64,000 bases of DNA from Bacteroidales bacterium 6E. GTDB lineage: Bacteria > Bacteroidota > Bacteroidia > Bacteroidales > Prolixibacteraceae. The DNA lies in contig DF970666.1 in the NCBI GenBank assembly GCA_001270045.2, positions 259,197-323,196 on the forward strand. Reading direction: 5' to 3'. The notes beneath the pieces were generated by a model. It was not told the origin of the DNA and made no database searches. It saw nothing but the letters and a program-made list of their open reading frames with translations. Of the stretch, positions 1-9,120 are shown piece after piece. Each line of letters begins with the position of its first letter. The first letter of the stretch is position 1. The position numbers and the translations under genes are program-made.

Positions 1-792
1 CGCAAACATCAGCCGGCCGGAAATATTGTCGAGGACATAGTTCAGGTCATATCCGGTAGGAAGTTGTCCCATGTCCCTGCCAATTGCCTTGAACTGCCTG
101 AAATTGAAAGGAGTGTCGACCACCGGCAAGATCTCTCCGGTCGGAATCATGTCGTCAAGTTCGGTCATGGTGGTAGCCGGAATCAAAAGCTCATGGTTAA
201 GAATGTTTTCCTTGCCGCCGGTCAGGTTAAAATAACTGTGGTTGGTCAGGTTCACGATGGTAGTCTGGTCGGTATGTGCATTGTAGTCGATCACCAGCTC
301 ATTGTCGTTGTTCAGCGAGTAGAGGCAGGTCACCTCTAGTTTACCGGGGTAATTCTCCTCACAGTCTGGACTTTCAAGAGATAGTAACACCCCGACTTTC
401 CCTTCCGTTTCGAGGGTTTCGGCACTCCATAAACGCTTGTCAAAGCCTACCAGTCCGCCATGAAGGTGGTTTGGACCATTATTGACCGCCAGCTGGTAAC
501 CTTTTCCCTCAAGGGTAAATTTACCTTTGGCGATCCGGTTGGCCACGCGTCCGCAAACCGCTCCAAAATAAGGATAATTGGAAACGTAAGGCTCAGACAG
601 GTAGCCTTCAAGGCTGTCGAACCCACATACAATGTTCTCAAAATTTCCCTCCTTGTCGGGCGCCATGACGGAAGTGATAATTGCACCATAGTTTGTAATG
701 GAGATCTTTATGCCGTTTTTGTTTTGCAGGGTGAACAGGAAAACATCGCTGCCGTCGGCCAGTTTTCCAAAATGCTCTTTTTGAATGTTCAT
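1..792 (-). CDS. galM: galactose mutarotase (aldose 1-epimerase), 3' end cut by window edge
   Basis: Reading the minus strand from ATG at 792 gives 264 open codons to the window edge; about 80-90 C-terminal residues are missing compared with the usual ~350. The protein interconverts alpha- and beta-anomers of galactose so that galactokinase receives the alpha form. Visible family motifs are NYGA near residue 30, the Arg-containing GRVANR near residue 75, NHLHGG (substrate His) near residue 97, and NLTNHSYFNL with the second conserved His near residue 170. It is transcribed divergently from galK, which fits a galactose (Leloir) role. No signal peptide is visible, so I expect a cytoplasmic enzyme, although some Bacteroidota paralogues are secreted. 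Confidence 0.93.
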   Translation of the reverse strand, partial: MNIQKEHFGKLADGSDVFLFTLQNKNGIKISITNYGAIITSVMAPDKEGNFENIVCGFDSLEGYLSEPYVSNYPYFGAVCGRVANRIAKGKFTLEGKGYQLAVNNGPNHLHGGLVGFDKRLWSAETLETEGKVGVLLSLESPDCEENYPGKLEVTCLYSLNNDNELVIDYNAHTDQTTIVNLTNHSYFNLTGGKENILNHELLIPATTMTELDDMIPTGEILPVVDTPFNFRQFKAIGRDMGQLPTGYDLNYVLDNISGRLMFA

Positions 793-1152
793 ATGTTTAA
801 TTATAATATTGAAAATTGGATATCCAAAATATTAAAATCCTTCAAATAACCTGATCCATAATGTGTTATTGTCTGCGTGTCAGCCAAAATCACTACAGGT
901 TGTCCAGAATGATAGAAAACTGTTTCTGAAAATCATTATTTGTCAGAGTTTTGGAGACATGAGAACCTATGTGTCAAAAAACGTTAAAATCAGCCTGTTT
1001 GTGCCACCAAATGCGTCATTTTTTCCCGATTTGTTTGCGTTTTTCTGCAAATTGCCTGACTCCAAAAGTTTAAAGGTAGAAAAAAGTTCTATTTTTGTTG
1101 TCAACCGAAAAAAAAGTAAAAATTCATCAATAACAAATCATTAAAATCAACC
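793..1152. other. 360-bp divergent intergenic region between galM and galK
   Basis: No convincing gene is present. The stretch is AT-rich with poly-T/poly-A tracts near galK and holds the galK promoter candidate at 1090-1097. I found no exact -7 element for galM on the minus strand, and no clear operator palindrome. Confidence 0.6.
1090..1097 (+). promoter_or_regulatory. candidate galK promoter, -7 element
   Basis: TATTTTTG is an exact match to the Bacteroidota -7 consensus TAnnTTTG and lies 55 bases before the galK ATG. A good -33 TTTG at the usual ~19-base spacing is not evident, so this is a moderate call. Confidence 0.4.
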
Positions 1153-2316
1153 ATGATTACTTTATCCGAGTTAAAACAAAAATTCGTTGAAAAATATGGT
1201 GAGGGTGACTTTCACGGTTATTTTTCACCCGGCAGGGTAAACCTGATCGGTGAGCACACCGATTATAACGGCGGATTCGTTTTCCCATGCGCACTTAGCT
1301 TTGGTGCCTATTGCATGATCCGCAGGACAGACCGGAAGTCCGTCAGGTTTGCGTCACTTAACCTTCCGTTTGAAACCGAGGTGTCGGTCGACGACCTCAA
1401 CAAGCCTGTAGGCAAGGAATGGGTGAATTATCCCATTGGTGTTTTTGCCCAGTTTTTGAAAAAGGGCATCAAATTTGAGCAGGGGGCCGACATCCTGATT
1501 TATGGGGATGTCCCTAACGGTGCAGGACTTTCTTCGTCTGCCGCACTTGAAATGGTGACCGCCATGGCCATCAATGAGACATGGGGTTTTGGACTTGAAC
1601 GACTTGAGCTGGTGAAAATGAGCCAGAAAGCCGAACATGAGTTTGCCGGCGTGATGTGCGGAATCATGGACCAGTTTGCATCGGGAATGGGCAAGGCCAA
1701 CCATGCCATTTTCCTGAATTGTGACACTTTGGATTATGACCTGGTACCAGTTGAACTCGACGGCATCAAGATCGTGATCAGCAACACCAATAGTCCGCAT
1801 AAACTTGACTCAGGAATGTATAACCAAAGGGTATCTGAATGCCACGCAGCCGTTGATGCCATCAGCAAGGTTAGACCCATCAAGGTTTTGGCCGAGGTGA
1901 GCTGGGACGAATTCAAGAAGTTGGAAGGCCAGATTGAAGATGAAACCGCCAGGAAACGCGCCCGCCACGTGATCAGCGAAATTGCACGTACCGAACAGGC
2001 AGTTTCTGAACTTCGCAACGGAAATATCGATACGTTTGGACAATTGATGAACGGATCGCATGACTCACTTCGCGACGATTATGAGGTGACTGGTGAAGAA
2101 CTCGACACCATGGTCGAGGAAGCCCGCAAGATTGACGGCGTGGTAGGTTCGCGCATGACCGGCGGTGGTTTCGGCGGATGTACCGTCAGCCTGGTGAAAG
2201 ATGAGGCCATCGACACATTCATTGAGCAGGTCGGAAAGAACTACGAAGCCCGTACCGGGTTGAAACCAGCCTTTTATGTGGCTGAAATCGGCGACGGAGC
2301 CAAAAGACTGTTTTAG
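1153..2316 (+). CDS. galK: galactokinase
   Basis: 387 aa, the normal length. It phosphorylates alpha-D-galactose at C1 with ATP in the Leloir pathway in the cytoplasm. The three GHMP-kinase signatures are present: the galactokinase signature PGRVNLIGEHTDYNGG at residues 26-41, the ATP-binding GAGLSSSAAL near residue 125, and GGGFGGCT near residue 337. The catalytic Asp lies in CGIMDQF near residue 173. It starts at ATG 1153 after an AT-rich leader. It is followed after 62 bases by a sugar permease and preceded by divergent galM, so the three form a galactose-use cluster. Confidence 0.97.
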   Translation: MITLSELKQKFVEKYGEGDFHGYFSPGRVNLIGEHTDYNGGFVFPCALSFGAYCMIRRTDRKSVRFASLNLPFETEVSVDDLNKPVGKEWVNYPIGVFAQFLKKGIKFEQGADILIYGDVPNGAGLSSSAALEMVTAMAINETWGFGLERLELVKMSQKAEHEFAGVMCGIMDQFASGMGKANHAIFLNCDTLDYDLVPVELDGIKIVISNTNSPHKLDSGMYNQRVSECHAAVDAISKVRPIKVLAEVSWDEFKKLEGQIEDETARKRARHVISEIARTEQAVSELRNGNIDTFGQLMNGSHDSLRDDYEVTGEELDTMVEEARKIDGVVGSRMTGGGFGGCTVSLVKDEAIDTFIEQVGKNYEARTGLKPAFYVAEIGDGAKRLF

Positions 2317-2378
2317 CGATTAATAACCAAATTATATTTAGTAAACCAGATTAGTGATAAACTCTAATTGAATCAATT

Positions 2379-3770
2379 ATGAATCAGAGTAAGAAAAGTT
2401 ATGTTGTGCCTATTATCATGATGATCCTGCTGTTTGGTATGATCTCATTCGTTACCAACCTGGCAGCGCCAATGGGCATCGTGTTGAAGAACCAGTTTAA
2501 TGTACCCAACTCGTTGGGGATGCTGGGTAATTTTGCAAACTTCATTGCCTATGCAGTGATGGGTATTCCCGGCGGAATCCTGCTCCAGAAAGTCGGTTAC
2601 AAGAAGACTGCCTTGATCGCGATTGCCGTGGGTTTTGTGGGTGTAGGTATCCAGTATCTTTCGGGACATGCCGGTAGCTTCGGTGTATATCTTCTGGGAG
2701 CTTTCGTTGCCGGTTTCTCGATGTGTCTTCTGAATATCGTTGTCAACCCTATGCTGAACACCTTGGGTGGTGGTGGAAACACCGGCAACCAGCTTATTCA
2801 GGTGGGTGGTTCCTTTAACTCCGTGATGGCTACATTTACTCCCGTATTTGTGGGTATCCTGATTGGTGAAGCTACCAAAGCCAACATTACCGATGTATTC
2901 CCGATCATGTACATTGCCATGGGCGTATTCGCTCTGGTATTCTTCATCCTTTGGGCAACTTCCATTCCTGAACCACATGCCGACCTGCCGAAAGAACCAC
3001 TGGGAGGCCTCATGGCTGGTGCACTCAAGTTCCGCCATTTCGTGTTCGGAGCCATTGCCATTTTCGTATATGTAGGTGTTGAAGTGGGTACCCCCGGTAT
3101 CGCCAACCTGTATATGACCACTCCAACCGTTGAGCAGTCGCAGGAAATTTTGGCAACTTACGCCAGCCAGCCTGGCACTGTTTCGGAAGATGCTTTCACT
3201 ACCGCACAAAGAATCGTTGATGGAAAAGACACTCCCGGTTTGGGTATCGCAACCGGAATTGCCGGTGGTGTTGTAGGTTTCTATTGGTTGCTGATGTTGG
3301 TGGGCCGTTTGTTTGGTGCCGGATTCGGACACAAGATTTCAAGTTCCACCATGTTGAGTTCAGCTTCATTGGCGGGAGTCGTTCTCGTCCTGCTCGCCAT
3401 TTTCTGGCCTGTGACAACCATGTTCTCGATGCCATCTTTCAGTGTCGCCAGCGGGTCCCTTGAATTTGGGCTTGTACCCGTACCAATCAAGTTCTTTTTC
3501 CTCGCCCTGGTTGGGTTGTGTACCTCCATCATGTGGGGTAGCATCTTTAACCTGGCAGTGGAAGGATTGGGTAAGTACCTTGCTGCCGCATCCGGAATCT
3601 TCATGGTTCTCGTTTCAGGTGGTGGTATCCTTCCCGCTATCCAGGGATGGGTTGCCGACATCGCCAACTTTGACATCAGCTATTGGGTAATCGTGGCTGG
3701 TTTTGCTTACCTGTTGTTCTACGGTTCAATTGGAAGCAAAAACGTAAATAAAGACATTCGTGTAGATTAA
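2379..3770 (+). CDS. FHS-family MFS sugar permease (glucose/galactose type)
   Basis: 463 aa with about 12 hydrophobic segments and no signal peptide. The N-terminus (GMISFVTNLAAPMG) and the overall pattern resemble the fucose/glucose/galactose-H+ symporter branch (FucP/GluP-like) of the major facilitator superfamily. Position directly after galK on the same strand suggests galactose or glucose uptake across the inner membrane. Two longer loops, around residues 195-215 and 245-290, separate the helical halves. Substrate is inferred from neighbours only; other hexoses are possible. A strong terminator follows at 3825-3860. Confidence 0.85.
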   Translation: MNQSKKSYVVPIIMMILLFGMISFVTNLAAPMGIVLKNQFNVPNSLGMLGNFANFIAYAVMGIPGGILLQKVGYKKTALIAIAVGFVGVGIQYLSGHAGSFGVYLLGAFVAGFSMCLLNIVVNPMLNTLGGGGNTGNQLIQVGGSFNSVMATFTPVFVGILIGEATKANITDVFPIMYIAMGVFALVFFILWATSIPEPHADLPKEPLGGLMAGALKFRHFVFGAIAIFVYVGVEVGTPGIANLYMTTPTVEQSQEILATYASQPGTVSEDAFTTAQRIVDGKDTPGLGIATGIAGGVVGFYWLLMLVGRLFGAGFGHKISSSTMLSSASLAGVVLVLLAIFWPVTTMFSMPSFSVASGSLEFGLVPVPIKFFFLALVGLCTSIMWGSIFNLAVEGLGKYLAAASGIFMVLVSGGGILPAIQGWVADIANFDISYWVIVAGFAYLLFYGSIGSKNVNKDIRVD

Positions 3771-3824
3771 TGAAACACGGGACCTGGGTATAATTCCCGA
3801 CAGTCTCGGTAAAAAATAAGGATT

Positions 3825-3860
3825 GCCGGTTCGCCTGATGGTGAACCGGCATTTTTTTTT
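3825..3860 (+). terminator. rho-independent terminator after the galactose operon
   Basis: GCCGGTTC pairs perfectly with GAACCGGC (3825-3832 with 3843-3850) and is followed by a run of nine T. It sits 55 bases after the permease stop codon. Confidence 0.9.
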
Positions 3861-4008
3861 ATGTCCTTGTGAGGCAACTTGTTGATGTCAATATCCAGCT
3901 TGCCGGTATGGCTGTCTGATCGGCATTCACCTGAAAAGTCAATGAAATCAATAGAATCAGCAAGAAATTATCTTATCCGGAGAGCCATTCTTTTTTATTC
4001 TTCAAAAT

Positions 4009-4025
4009 AAAGTATGAAATACTTT
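4009..4025. promoter_or_regulatory. candidate AraR-type operator: 17-bp perfect palindrome
   Basis: AAAGTAT-GAA-ATACTTT is a perfect inverted repeat. It lies 16 bases upstream of an exact -7 element and 31 bases upstream of the Nudix regulator's start codon, covering the place where a -33 element would sit. Autoregulation by the neighbouring regulator is an inference; I saw no second copy of the palindrome before the symporter or ribulokinase. Confidence 0.5.
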
Positions 4026-4041
4026 TAATATATTTACTCGA

Positions 4042-4049
4042 TATATTTG
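4042..4049 (+). promoter_or_regulatory. -7 promoter element of the AraR-like gene
   Basis: TATATTTG matches TAnnTTTG exactly and ends 7 bases before the ATG at 4057. An in-frame TGA at 4048-4050 rules out an upstream start, so transcription from this element would give a nearly leaderless mRNA. Confidence 0.55.
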
Positions 4050-4056
4050 AAACAGC

Positions 4057-4740
4057 ATGGTAGACTATTACAGCGGTCATTCGAAATATCTGTTCGCAGT
4101 GGATTGCGTTGTTTTTGGTTACGAGGAGGGCGAATTGAAATTGTTGCTCTATCCCCGTGCTTTTGAACCGGTTAAGGGAAAATGGTCACTTATGGGCGGC
4201 TTTGTCATGCCACAGGAGTCGTGCGAACAGGCCGCCTGCCGGGTTTTGCACCAGACCACCGGCCTGCAAAACATCTTTCTCGAACAGGTGGCGACTTTTT
4301 CCAATCCCGATCGTGAAGAATATACGCGTGTCATCAGCGTGGCGCATGTTGCCCTGATCGATATCAGGCAGCACAACCATGAGTTGGTGAAAGAAATGGG
4401 GGCCGAGTGGTGGCCATTGTCAAATCTTCCGGAATTGATATTCGATCATGAGGACATGATACGGGAGGCGCTGGCACTGTTGCAGCAGAAGGCTGGATAT
4501 AGCCTGGTGGGTATTGAGTTACTGCCCGACAAGTTTACGCTCCTGCAGCTTCGGAAGCTTTATGAAGCCATCTATCAACGTAAATTCGATGCCGGGAATT
4601 TCAGGAAAAAAGTATTGTCACTTGATGCACTCGAAAAGCTGGAAGAGAAAAACCTGACGGAATCGCGCAAGGGAGCATTCTATTACCGAATACGATATAG
4701 TCAGTCCGATACCGAAACAGAACGGATCGTGAAATTCTGA
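4057..4740 (+). CDS. araR: Nudix-domain transcriptional regulator, AraR-like (NrtR family)
   Basis: 227 aa. Residues ~1-145 form a Nudix fold and ~150-227 a winged helix (LTLLQLRKLYEAIYQRKFDAGNFRKK region), the architecture of NrtR/AraR regulators. The Nudix box at GGFVMPQES...RVLHQTTGL has lost the two catalytic Glu of REUXEEXGU, so the domain should sense a ligand rather than hydrolyse one. In Bacteroides, a regulator of this family (BtAraR) controls L-arabinose genes; here the next two genes are a sodium/sugar symporter and ribulokinase, which supports the same role. An in-frame stop just upstream fixes the start. The arabinose assignment rests on context and family knowledge. Confidence 0.85.
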   Translation: MVDYYSGHSKYLFAVDCVVFGYEEGELKLLLYPRAFEPVKGKWSLMGGFVMPQESCEQAACRVLHQTTGLQNIFLEQVATFSNPDREEYTRVISVAHVALIDIRQHNHELVKEMGAEWWPLSNLPELIFDHEDMIREALALLQQKAGYSLVGIELLPDKFTLLQLRKLYEAIYQRKFDAGNFRKKVLSLDALEKLEEKNLTESRKGAFYYRIRYSQSDTETERIVKF

Positions 4741-4832
4741 AACCTAAGAAACGAAAAGGGAAATGGGGAAATACGAATGATGGAACCCCATTCCACAATA
4801 TAAACTAAAACTAACATTAAAACTGATTTATA

Positions 4833-6494
4833 ATGAGTACACTTGACTGGATTGTTCTGGGATTGTTCGTTCTGGGACTGGTTGCAATTGTCGTGTGGGT
4901 TATGTTCCAGAAAGATGAGACCACATCCGACTATTTTCTGGCAGGGCGTGATGCCACCTGGCTCGCCATAGGCGCCTCCATATTTGCCTCCAATATCGGT
5001 TCTGAACACCTGGTGGGCCTGGCCGGAACCGGTGCAGAAAGCGGAATGGCCATGGCGCACTGGGAGATGCATGGCTGGGTCATCCTGATACTTGGATGGT
5101 TTTTTGTCCCCTTCTATGCACGTAGCGGTGTTTTCACCATGCCTGAATTCCTGGAACGACGCTATAACTCAGGTGCGCGTTCTTTTCTATCCATCATTTC
5201 ACTGGTCAGCTATGTTTTGACCAAGGTGGCCGTTACCGTTTATGCTGGCGGCGTGGTGTTCAAGGATGTTTTCAACATTGAATCCATTAATTTTCTGGGG
5301 TATAATATCGATTTCTTCTGGATCAGCGCCATCGGCCTGGTTGTGATCACCGGAATATATACAACCTTCGGTGGCATGAAAGCGGTGTTGTGGACTTCAG
5401 TACTGCAGACGCCCATCCTGCTGATCGGATCCTTCGCGGTCCTGATCATTGGTTTGATCAAAGTGGGCGGGTGGACTGAATTGCTCGAAATATGCCGTGC
5501 CAATGTTACACCGCTGGGAGATGACATGACCAGCCTGATGCGTTCGGCCAAGGATCCGGAGTACCCCTGGACCGGGATCATACTTGGTTCGGCGATCATT
5601 GGCTTCTGGTACTGGTGTACCGACCAATATATTGTTCAGCGTGTATTGTCGGGCCGAAACCTGAAACATGCACGCAGGGGTGCCATTTTCGGTGCATACC
5701 TTAAACTGACACCGGTTTTTATCTTCCTGATTCCCGGAATGATTGCCTATGCACTCAACCAGAAAGGAATCATCACTCTTGCAAGCAATGATGCCGCATT
5801 CTCAACCCTGGTAAAGGAACTTCTGCCCATAGGTTTCAAAGGGATAGTTGTGGGGGGTATCCTGGCGGCTTTGATGAGCTCGCTGGCTTCACTTTTCAAC
5901 TCCTCGGCCATGTTGTTCACCATCGATTTCTATAAAAAGTATAAACCTGAAGCCACCGAAAAACATTATGTCAGGGTTGGCCGGATTGCTACCGCGGTTA
6001 TAGTGATTCTTGGAATCCTGTGGATTCCGGTAATGAAGGGGATGGGTAAGGTGCTCTACGAATACCTTCAGGATGTCCAGTCGTTGCTGGCCCCGGGTAT
6101 TGCGGCCGTTTTCCTTTTGGGTGTCATTTCGAAAAAAACTACTCCTGCTGCCGGATTCTATGGCCTTCTGATTGGTTTCATACTGGGTATGGCCCGCCTT
6201 GGCTTCAGTATTTTCAAGGAATCTTTCCCCGAAGGTGGCCTGATCCACACCATCTTCCTCCAGCACAACTGGCTCCATTACGAGATCTACCTGTTCATCA
6301 TCGTGATCTTATCGATGGTTGTAATAAGCTATTTCACCACCCGTAAGGATCCTGCACTGATACAAGGTTTGACCTTTGGTTCCTTTACTGCGGAAGAGAA
6401 AGCTGAAATCAGGGCCAGTTACAACAACTGGGATTTGGTGCATTCTGCCATTATCATTGCCGTCATCGTGATCTTCTACGGCTATTTCTGGTAG
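4833..6494 (+). CDS. sodium/solute symporter (SSS/SGLT family), probable L-arabinose transporter
   Basis: 553 aa with about 13-14 hydrophobic helices and a short N-terminal tail. SSS hallmarks include FLAGRDATWLAIGASIFASNIG near residues 33-53, the SGLT-like EHLVGLAGTGAESG, and a Ser-rich helix SSLASLFNSSAML near residue 350. It should couple Na+ entry to sugar uptake at the inner membrane. Placed 92 bases after the AraR-like regulator and before ribulokinase, it matches the arabinose transporter position of Bacteroides ara clusters. Substrate is inferred, not visible in the sequence. Confidence 0.88.
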   Translation: MSTLDWIVLGLFVLGLVAIVVWVMFQKDETTSDYFLAGRDATWLAIGASIFASNIGSEHLVGLAGTGAESGMAMAHWEMHGWVILILGWFFVPFYARSGVFTMPEFLERRYNSGARSFLSIISLVSYVLTKVAVTVYAGGVVFKDVFNIESINFLGYNIDFFWISAIGLVVITGIYTTFGGMKAVLWTSVLQTPILLIGSFAVLIIGLIKVGGWTELLEICRANVTPLGDDMTSLMRSAKDPEYPWTGIILGSAIIGFWYWCTDQYIVQRVLSGRNLKHARRGAIFGAYLKLTPVFIFLIPGMIAYALNQKGIITLASNDAAFSTLVKELLPIGFKGIVVGGILAALMSSLASLFNSSAMLFTIDFYKKYKPEATEKHYVRVGRIATAVIVILGILWIPVMKGMGKVLYEYLQDVQSLLAPGIAAVFLLGVISKKTTPAAGFYGLLIGFILGMARLGFSIFKESFPEGGLIHTIFLQHNWLHYEIYLFIIVILSMVVISYFTTRKDPALIQGLTFGSFTAEEKAEIRASYNNWDLVHSAIIIAVIVIFYGYFW

Positions 6495-6550
6495 AAACCG
6501 ATTATTTTTTATATCCGGTGATTCACTGGAATTGTTAATCATACAGCCGG

Positions 6551-6577
6551 AAGCGCAGGGGATGACCCCTGCGCTTT
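6551..6577 (+). terminator. perfect hairpin between symporter and ribulokinase (attenuator or weak terminator)
   Basis: AAGCGCAGGGG pairs with CCCCTGCGCTT (11 bp, loop ATGA), followed by only a short T-rich tail (TTTAAGGTTATT). It lies 57 bases after the symporter stop codon and 31 bases before the ribulokinase ATG. It could terminate partially, protect the symporter mRNA 3' end, or act as an attenuator for the kinase. Confidence 0.6.
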
Positions 6578-6608
6578 AAGGTTATTCCATCCATAAAAAT
6601 TTACGTTT

Positions 6609-8276
6609 ATGTCTGCAAAATATACCATTGGTCTTGACTATGGAACCGATTCGGTCAGGTCATTGATTGTCAACACCGAAACAGGGGAAGAGGTATCGGG
6701 TGCCGTATTTGACTATCCACGCTGGAAGAAGGGCTTATACTGTGATCCGGTCAGGAACCAATTCAGGCAACATCCCAAAGACTATCTTGAAGGGCTGGAG
6801 TTTGTCGTTACAGAGGCACTCCGAAAAGCTCCTGAAGGTGTTGCAGAAAATGTGGTCGGCATATCTGTCGATACCACCGGTTCCACGCCAGTTGCTGTTG
6901 ATGAAAAGGGAACACCCCTGTCGCTGACGCCTGGATTTGAGGAGAATCCCAATGCCATGTTTGTGTTGTGGAAAGACCATACGGCAGTGAAGGAAGCCGA
7001 TGAAATCAATGAACTGGCCGCCAGTTGGGATATTGATTTTACAAAATATGAAGGGGGGATCTATTCTTCGGAATGGTTCTGGGCCAAGATCCTGCATGTG
7101 ACAAGAACCGATATCGCCATCTTGCGTTCCGCCTATTCATGGGTTGAACATTGCGACTGGATCCCGGGTGTCCTGACAGGCAATACACATCCGAAAACCA
7201 TCAAGAGAAGCCGTTGTGCGGCCGGCCATAAAGCCATGTGGCATGAGGCTTTTAATGGATTGCCCTCTGATGCTTTCCTGGAAGCGCTGGATCCAGCCTT
7301 GGCCGGCTTGCGCGATCGCCTCTTCAAGGAAACCTACACCTGCGATGTGGCTGCAGGCAGGCTGACGCCTGAATGGGCTAGCCGACTGGGACTCCCCACG
7401 CAGGTAGTGGTTGGCGTTGGTGCCTTTGACGCCCACTTAGGCGCCCTCGGAGCTGAAATTCAGCCCTATTACCTTTCGAAAGTGATGGGTACTTCTACTT
7501 GTGACATGCTGGTGGCACCGCTCGAGGAAGTGGGAGACCGGCTTGTACGCGGGATTTGCGGACAGGTGGATGGCTCTATCGTGCCAGGAATGATGGGATT
7601 GGAAGCCGGACAGTCGGCATTTGGTGATATCTATGCCTGGTTCAAAAAACTGTTGGAGTGGCCCCTTGATACAATACTTGCTGAAACGAATCTGATAGGG
7701 GATGACCTAAAACAACAATTGATCGCTGAGGTGAAGGATCAGATAATAAGGCGGCTAAGCGAGGAAGCCGAAAAAATTCCACCAGGGGAAAGCGCATTGG
7801 TTGCCCTCGACTGGCTGAATGGCCGCAGGACACCTGATGCCAACCAAAACCTGAAGGGAGCGATCGCCGGCTTGACCCTTGGAACCGATGCGCCCAGGAT
7901 CTTCAGGGCGTTGGTTGAAGCAACCGCCTTCGGTTCAAAGGCTATAAATGACCGTTTTATTTCGGAAGGGATCAGAATAGATGGCGTCATCGCGCTTGGA
8001 GGGGTTGCCAAGAAATCGCCTTTCGTGATGCAAATAGTGGCTGATGTACTTAACATGCCCATTAAAGTTGCCCGATCGGAACAGGCATGCGCCCTGGGAT
8101 CGGCGATGGCGGCTGCCGTGGTTGCGGGTGTTTATTCCACTACAAGTGAGGCCCAGGAAAAAATGGGCGGCGGTATTGAAACGGAATATCAGCCCAATCC
8201 TGAAAACGTCAGAAAATATCAAGAACTTTACCGGAAATACCAACAACTTGGAAAATTTGTTGAGTTTGATTTTTAA
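6609..8276 (+). CDS. araB: L-ribulokinase
   Basis: 555 aa, normal for AraB (~550-570) and longer than xylulokinase or glycerol kinase. It phosphorylates L-ribulose to L-ribulose-5-phosphate in arabinose catabolism. FGGY-family features: an N-terminal phosphate loop GLDYGTDSVRSLIVN at residues 8-22 (GTDSVR is typical of AraB), SVDTTGSTP near residue 85, and a C-terminal ATPase motif ALGGVAKKSPFVMQ near residue 460. Arabinose isomerase and ribulose-5-phosphate epimerase are not in the window, so the rest of the pathway must lie elsewhere. A strong terminator follows. Confidence 0.95.
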   Translation: MSAKYTIGLDYGTDSVRSLIVNTETGEEVSGAVFDYPRWKKGLYCDPVRNQFRQHPKDYLEGLEFVVTEALRKAPEGVAENVVGISVDTTGSTPVAVDEKGTPLSLTPGFEENPNAMFVLWKDHTAVKEADEINELAASWDIDFTKYEGGIYSSEWFWAKILHVTRTDIAILRSAYSWVEHCDWIPGVLTGNTHPKTIKRSRCAAGHKAMWHEAFNGLPSDAFLEALDPALAGLRDRLFKETYTCDVAAGRLTPEWASRLGLPTQVVVGVGAFDAHLGALGAEIQPYYLSKVMGTSTCDMLVAPLEEVGDRLVRGICGQVDGSIVPGMMGLEAGQSAFGDIYAWFKKLLEWPLDTILAETNLIGDDLKQQLIAEVKDQIIRRLSEEAEKIPPGESALVALDWLNGRRTPDANQNLKGAIAGLTLGTDAPRIFRALVEATAFGSKAINDRFISEGIRIDGVIALGGVAKKSPFVMQIVADVLNMPIKVARSEQACALGSAMAAAVVAGVYSTTSEAQEKMGGGIETEYQPNPENVRKYQELYRKYQQLGKFVEFDF

Positions 8277-8317
8277 AGAGTGCCATATAAGGAAGGGGGA
8301 GTCTATACCTTAAAAGC

Positions 8318-8353
8318 AAAAAGCTCACGGAATTGAACCGTGAGCTTTTTTTT
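8318..8353. terminator. bidirectional terminator between araB and the 8356-8850 gene
   Basis: AAAAAGCTCACGG (8318-8330) pairs with CCGTGAGCTTTTT (8338-8350) around a 7-base loop, and the T run continues to 8353. The A-rich left arm makes it usable from both strands, fitting the convergent genes. Confidence 0.9.
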
Positions 8354-8355
8354 GA

Positions 8356-8850
8356 TCAGGCCGCTTTCAGACCTGTTTTGAGTATTTTGCTGAACTTTTC
8401 AACCCAATCATTTCCAATCCGGAGTTCTACACCCAGGGTATGGTCTGATTCTTCGTTAAACAAGATGAAATGGTTGTCTTTCTGGGCCTTTTCTCTGGGG
8501 GTAAAACGGATCCTGACCTGGCTGACAGCCTGCAATGAGCTATCGGTTTCGGAGGCGATTGCAAATTTCTCAACCTCACATTTGGTAAACTTATGTAAGT
8601 CGACAATATTGACATCGTTTCCGTCGGCGCCTTTTATGATCAGAATAGCCTTCCCTGATTTTGGGTCAAGCCCAATCAGTTTGTTCCTCCACGCTTCATG
8701 TTCAGTGATGTTTATCTGATATTCCTGCCCCAGTTGGGCAAGCATTTCAACCAGTTTTTTCTTTTCCCTGTTCTGTTTTTGCATGACAATTGCAACCGGT
8801 ATGGCAAATGCTGCCAAAACCAATATTCCGATAATGGTTATTGTATCCAT
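8356..8850 (-). CDS. membrane-anchored protein of unknown function
   Basis: 164 aa. One hydrophobic helix spans residues ~4-24 (IGILVLAAFAIPVAIVM), then a basic, coiled segment (KQNREKKKLVEML), then a soluble mixed alpha/beta domain of ~130 residues. No known motif is recognised. The N-terminal helix followed directly by Lys/Arg suggests the domain faces the cytoplasm. It is convergent with araB and shares its terminator; the next gene upstream on the same strand is a separate small ORF. Function cannot be assigned from sequence. Confidence 0.75.
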   Translation of the reverse strand: MDTITIIGILVLAAFAIPVAIVMQKQNREKKKLVEMLAQLGQEYQINITEHEAWRNKLIGLDPKSGKAILIIKGADGNDVNIVDLHKFTKCEVEKFAIASETDSSLQAVSQVRIRFTPREKAQKDNHFILFNEESDHTLGVELRIGNDWVEKFSKILKTGLKAA

Positions 8851-9120
8851 GAAAAATAATATTGTAAGTGATAAAAATGTTGGTTTTATGGATCATCGAA
8901 TTGGATCTGTCAATTCAATGATATCATTGAGTAAACGGGATAAGGATTTGATAATCTATCATCCACGTGAAAGCCTGACCGCCCGCATTACGAGGATATT
9001 ACATACCGACTTTCCTTGCACTCTGGAATTGTGGTTTGGTGGATTATACCCATGCACAAATACAGAATACATGGATACAAATGTCAATATCCAGGTAATC
9101 AAAGCAGCAACAACATTTTA

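Noticed and set aside
2445-3332. 295-codon minus-strand frame inside the sugar permease gene
   Set aside because: It is the mirror of a clear 12-helix transporter and has a composition (many His, Gln, Thr) typical of antisense frames.
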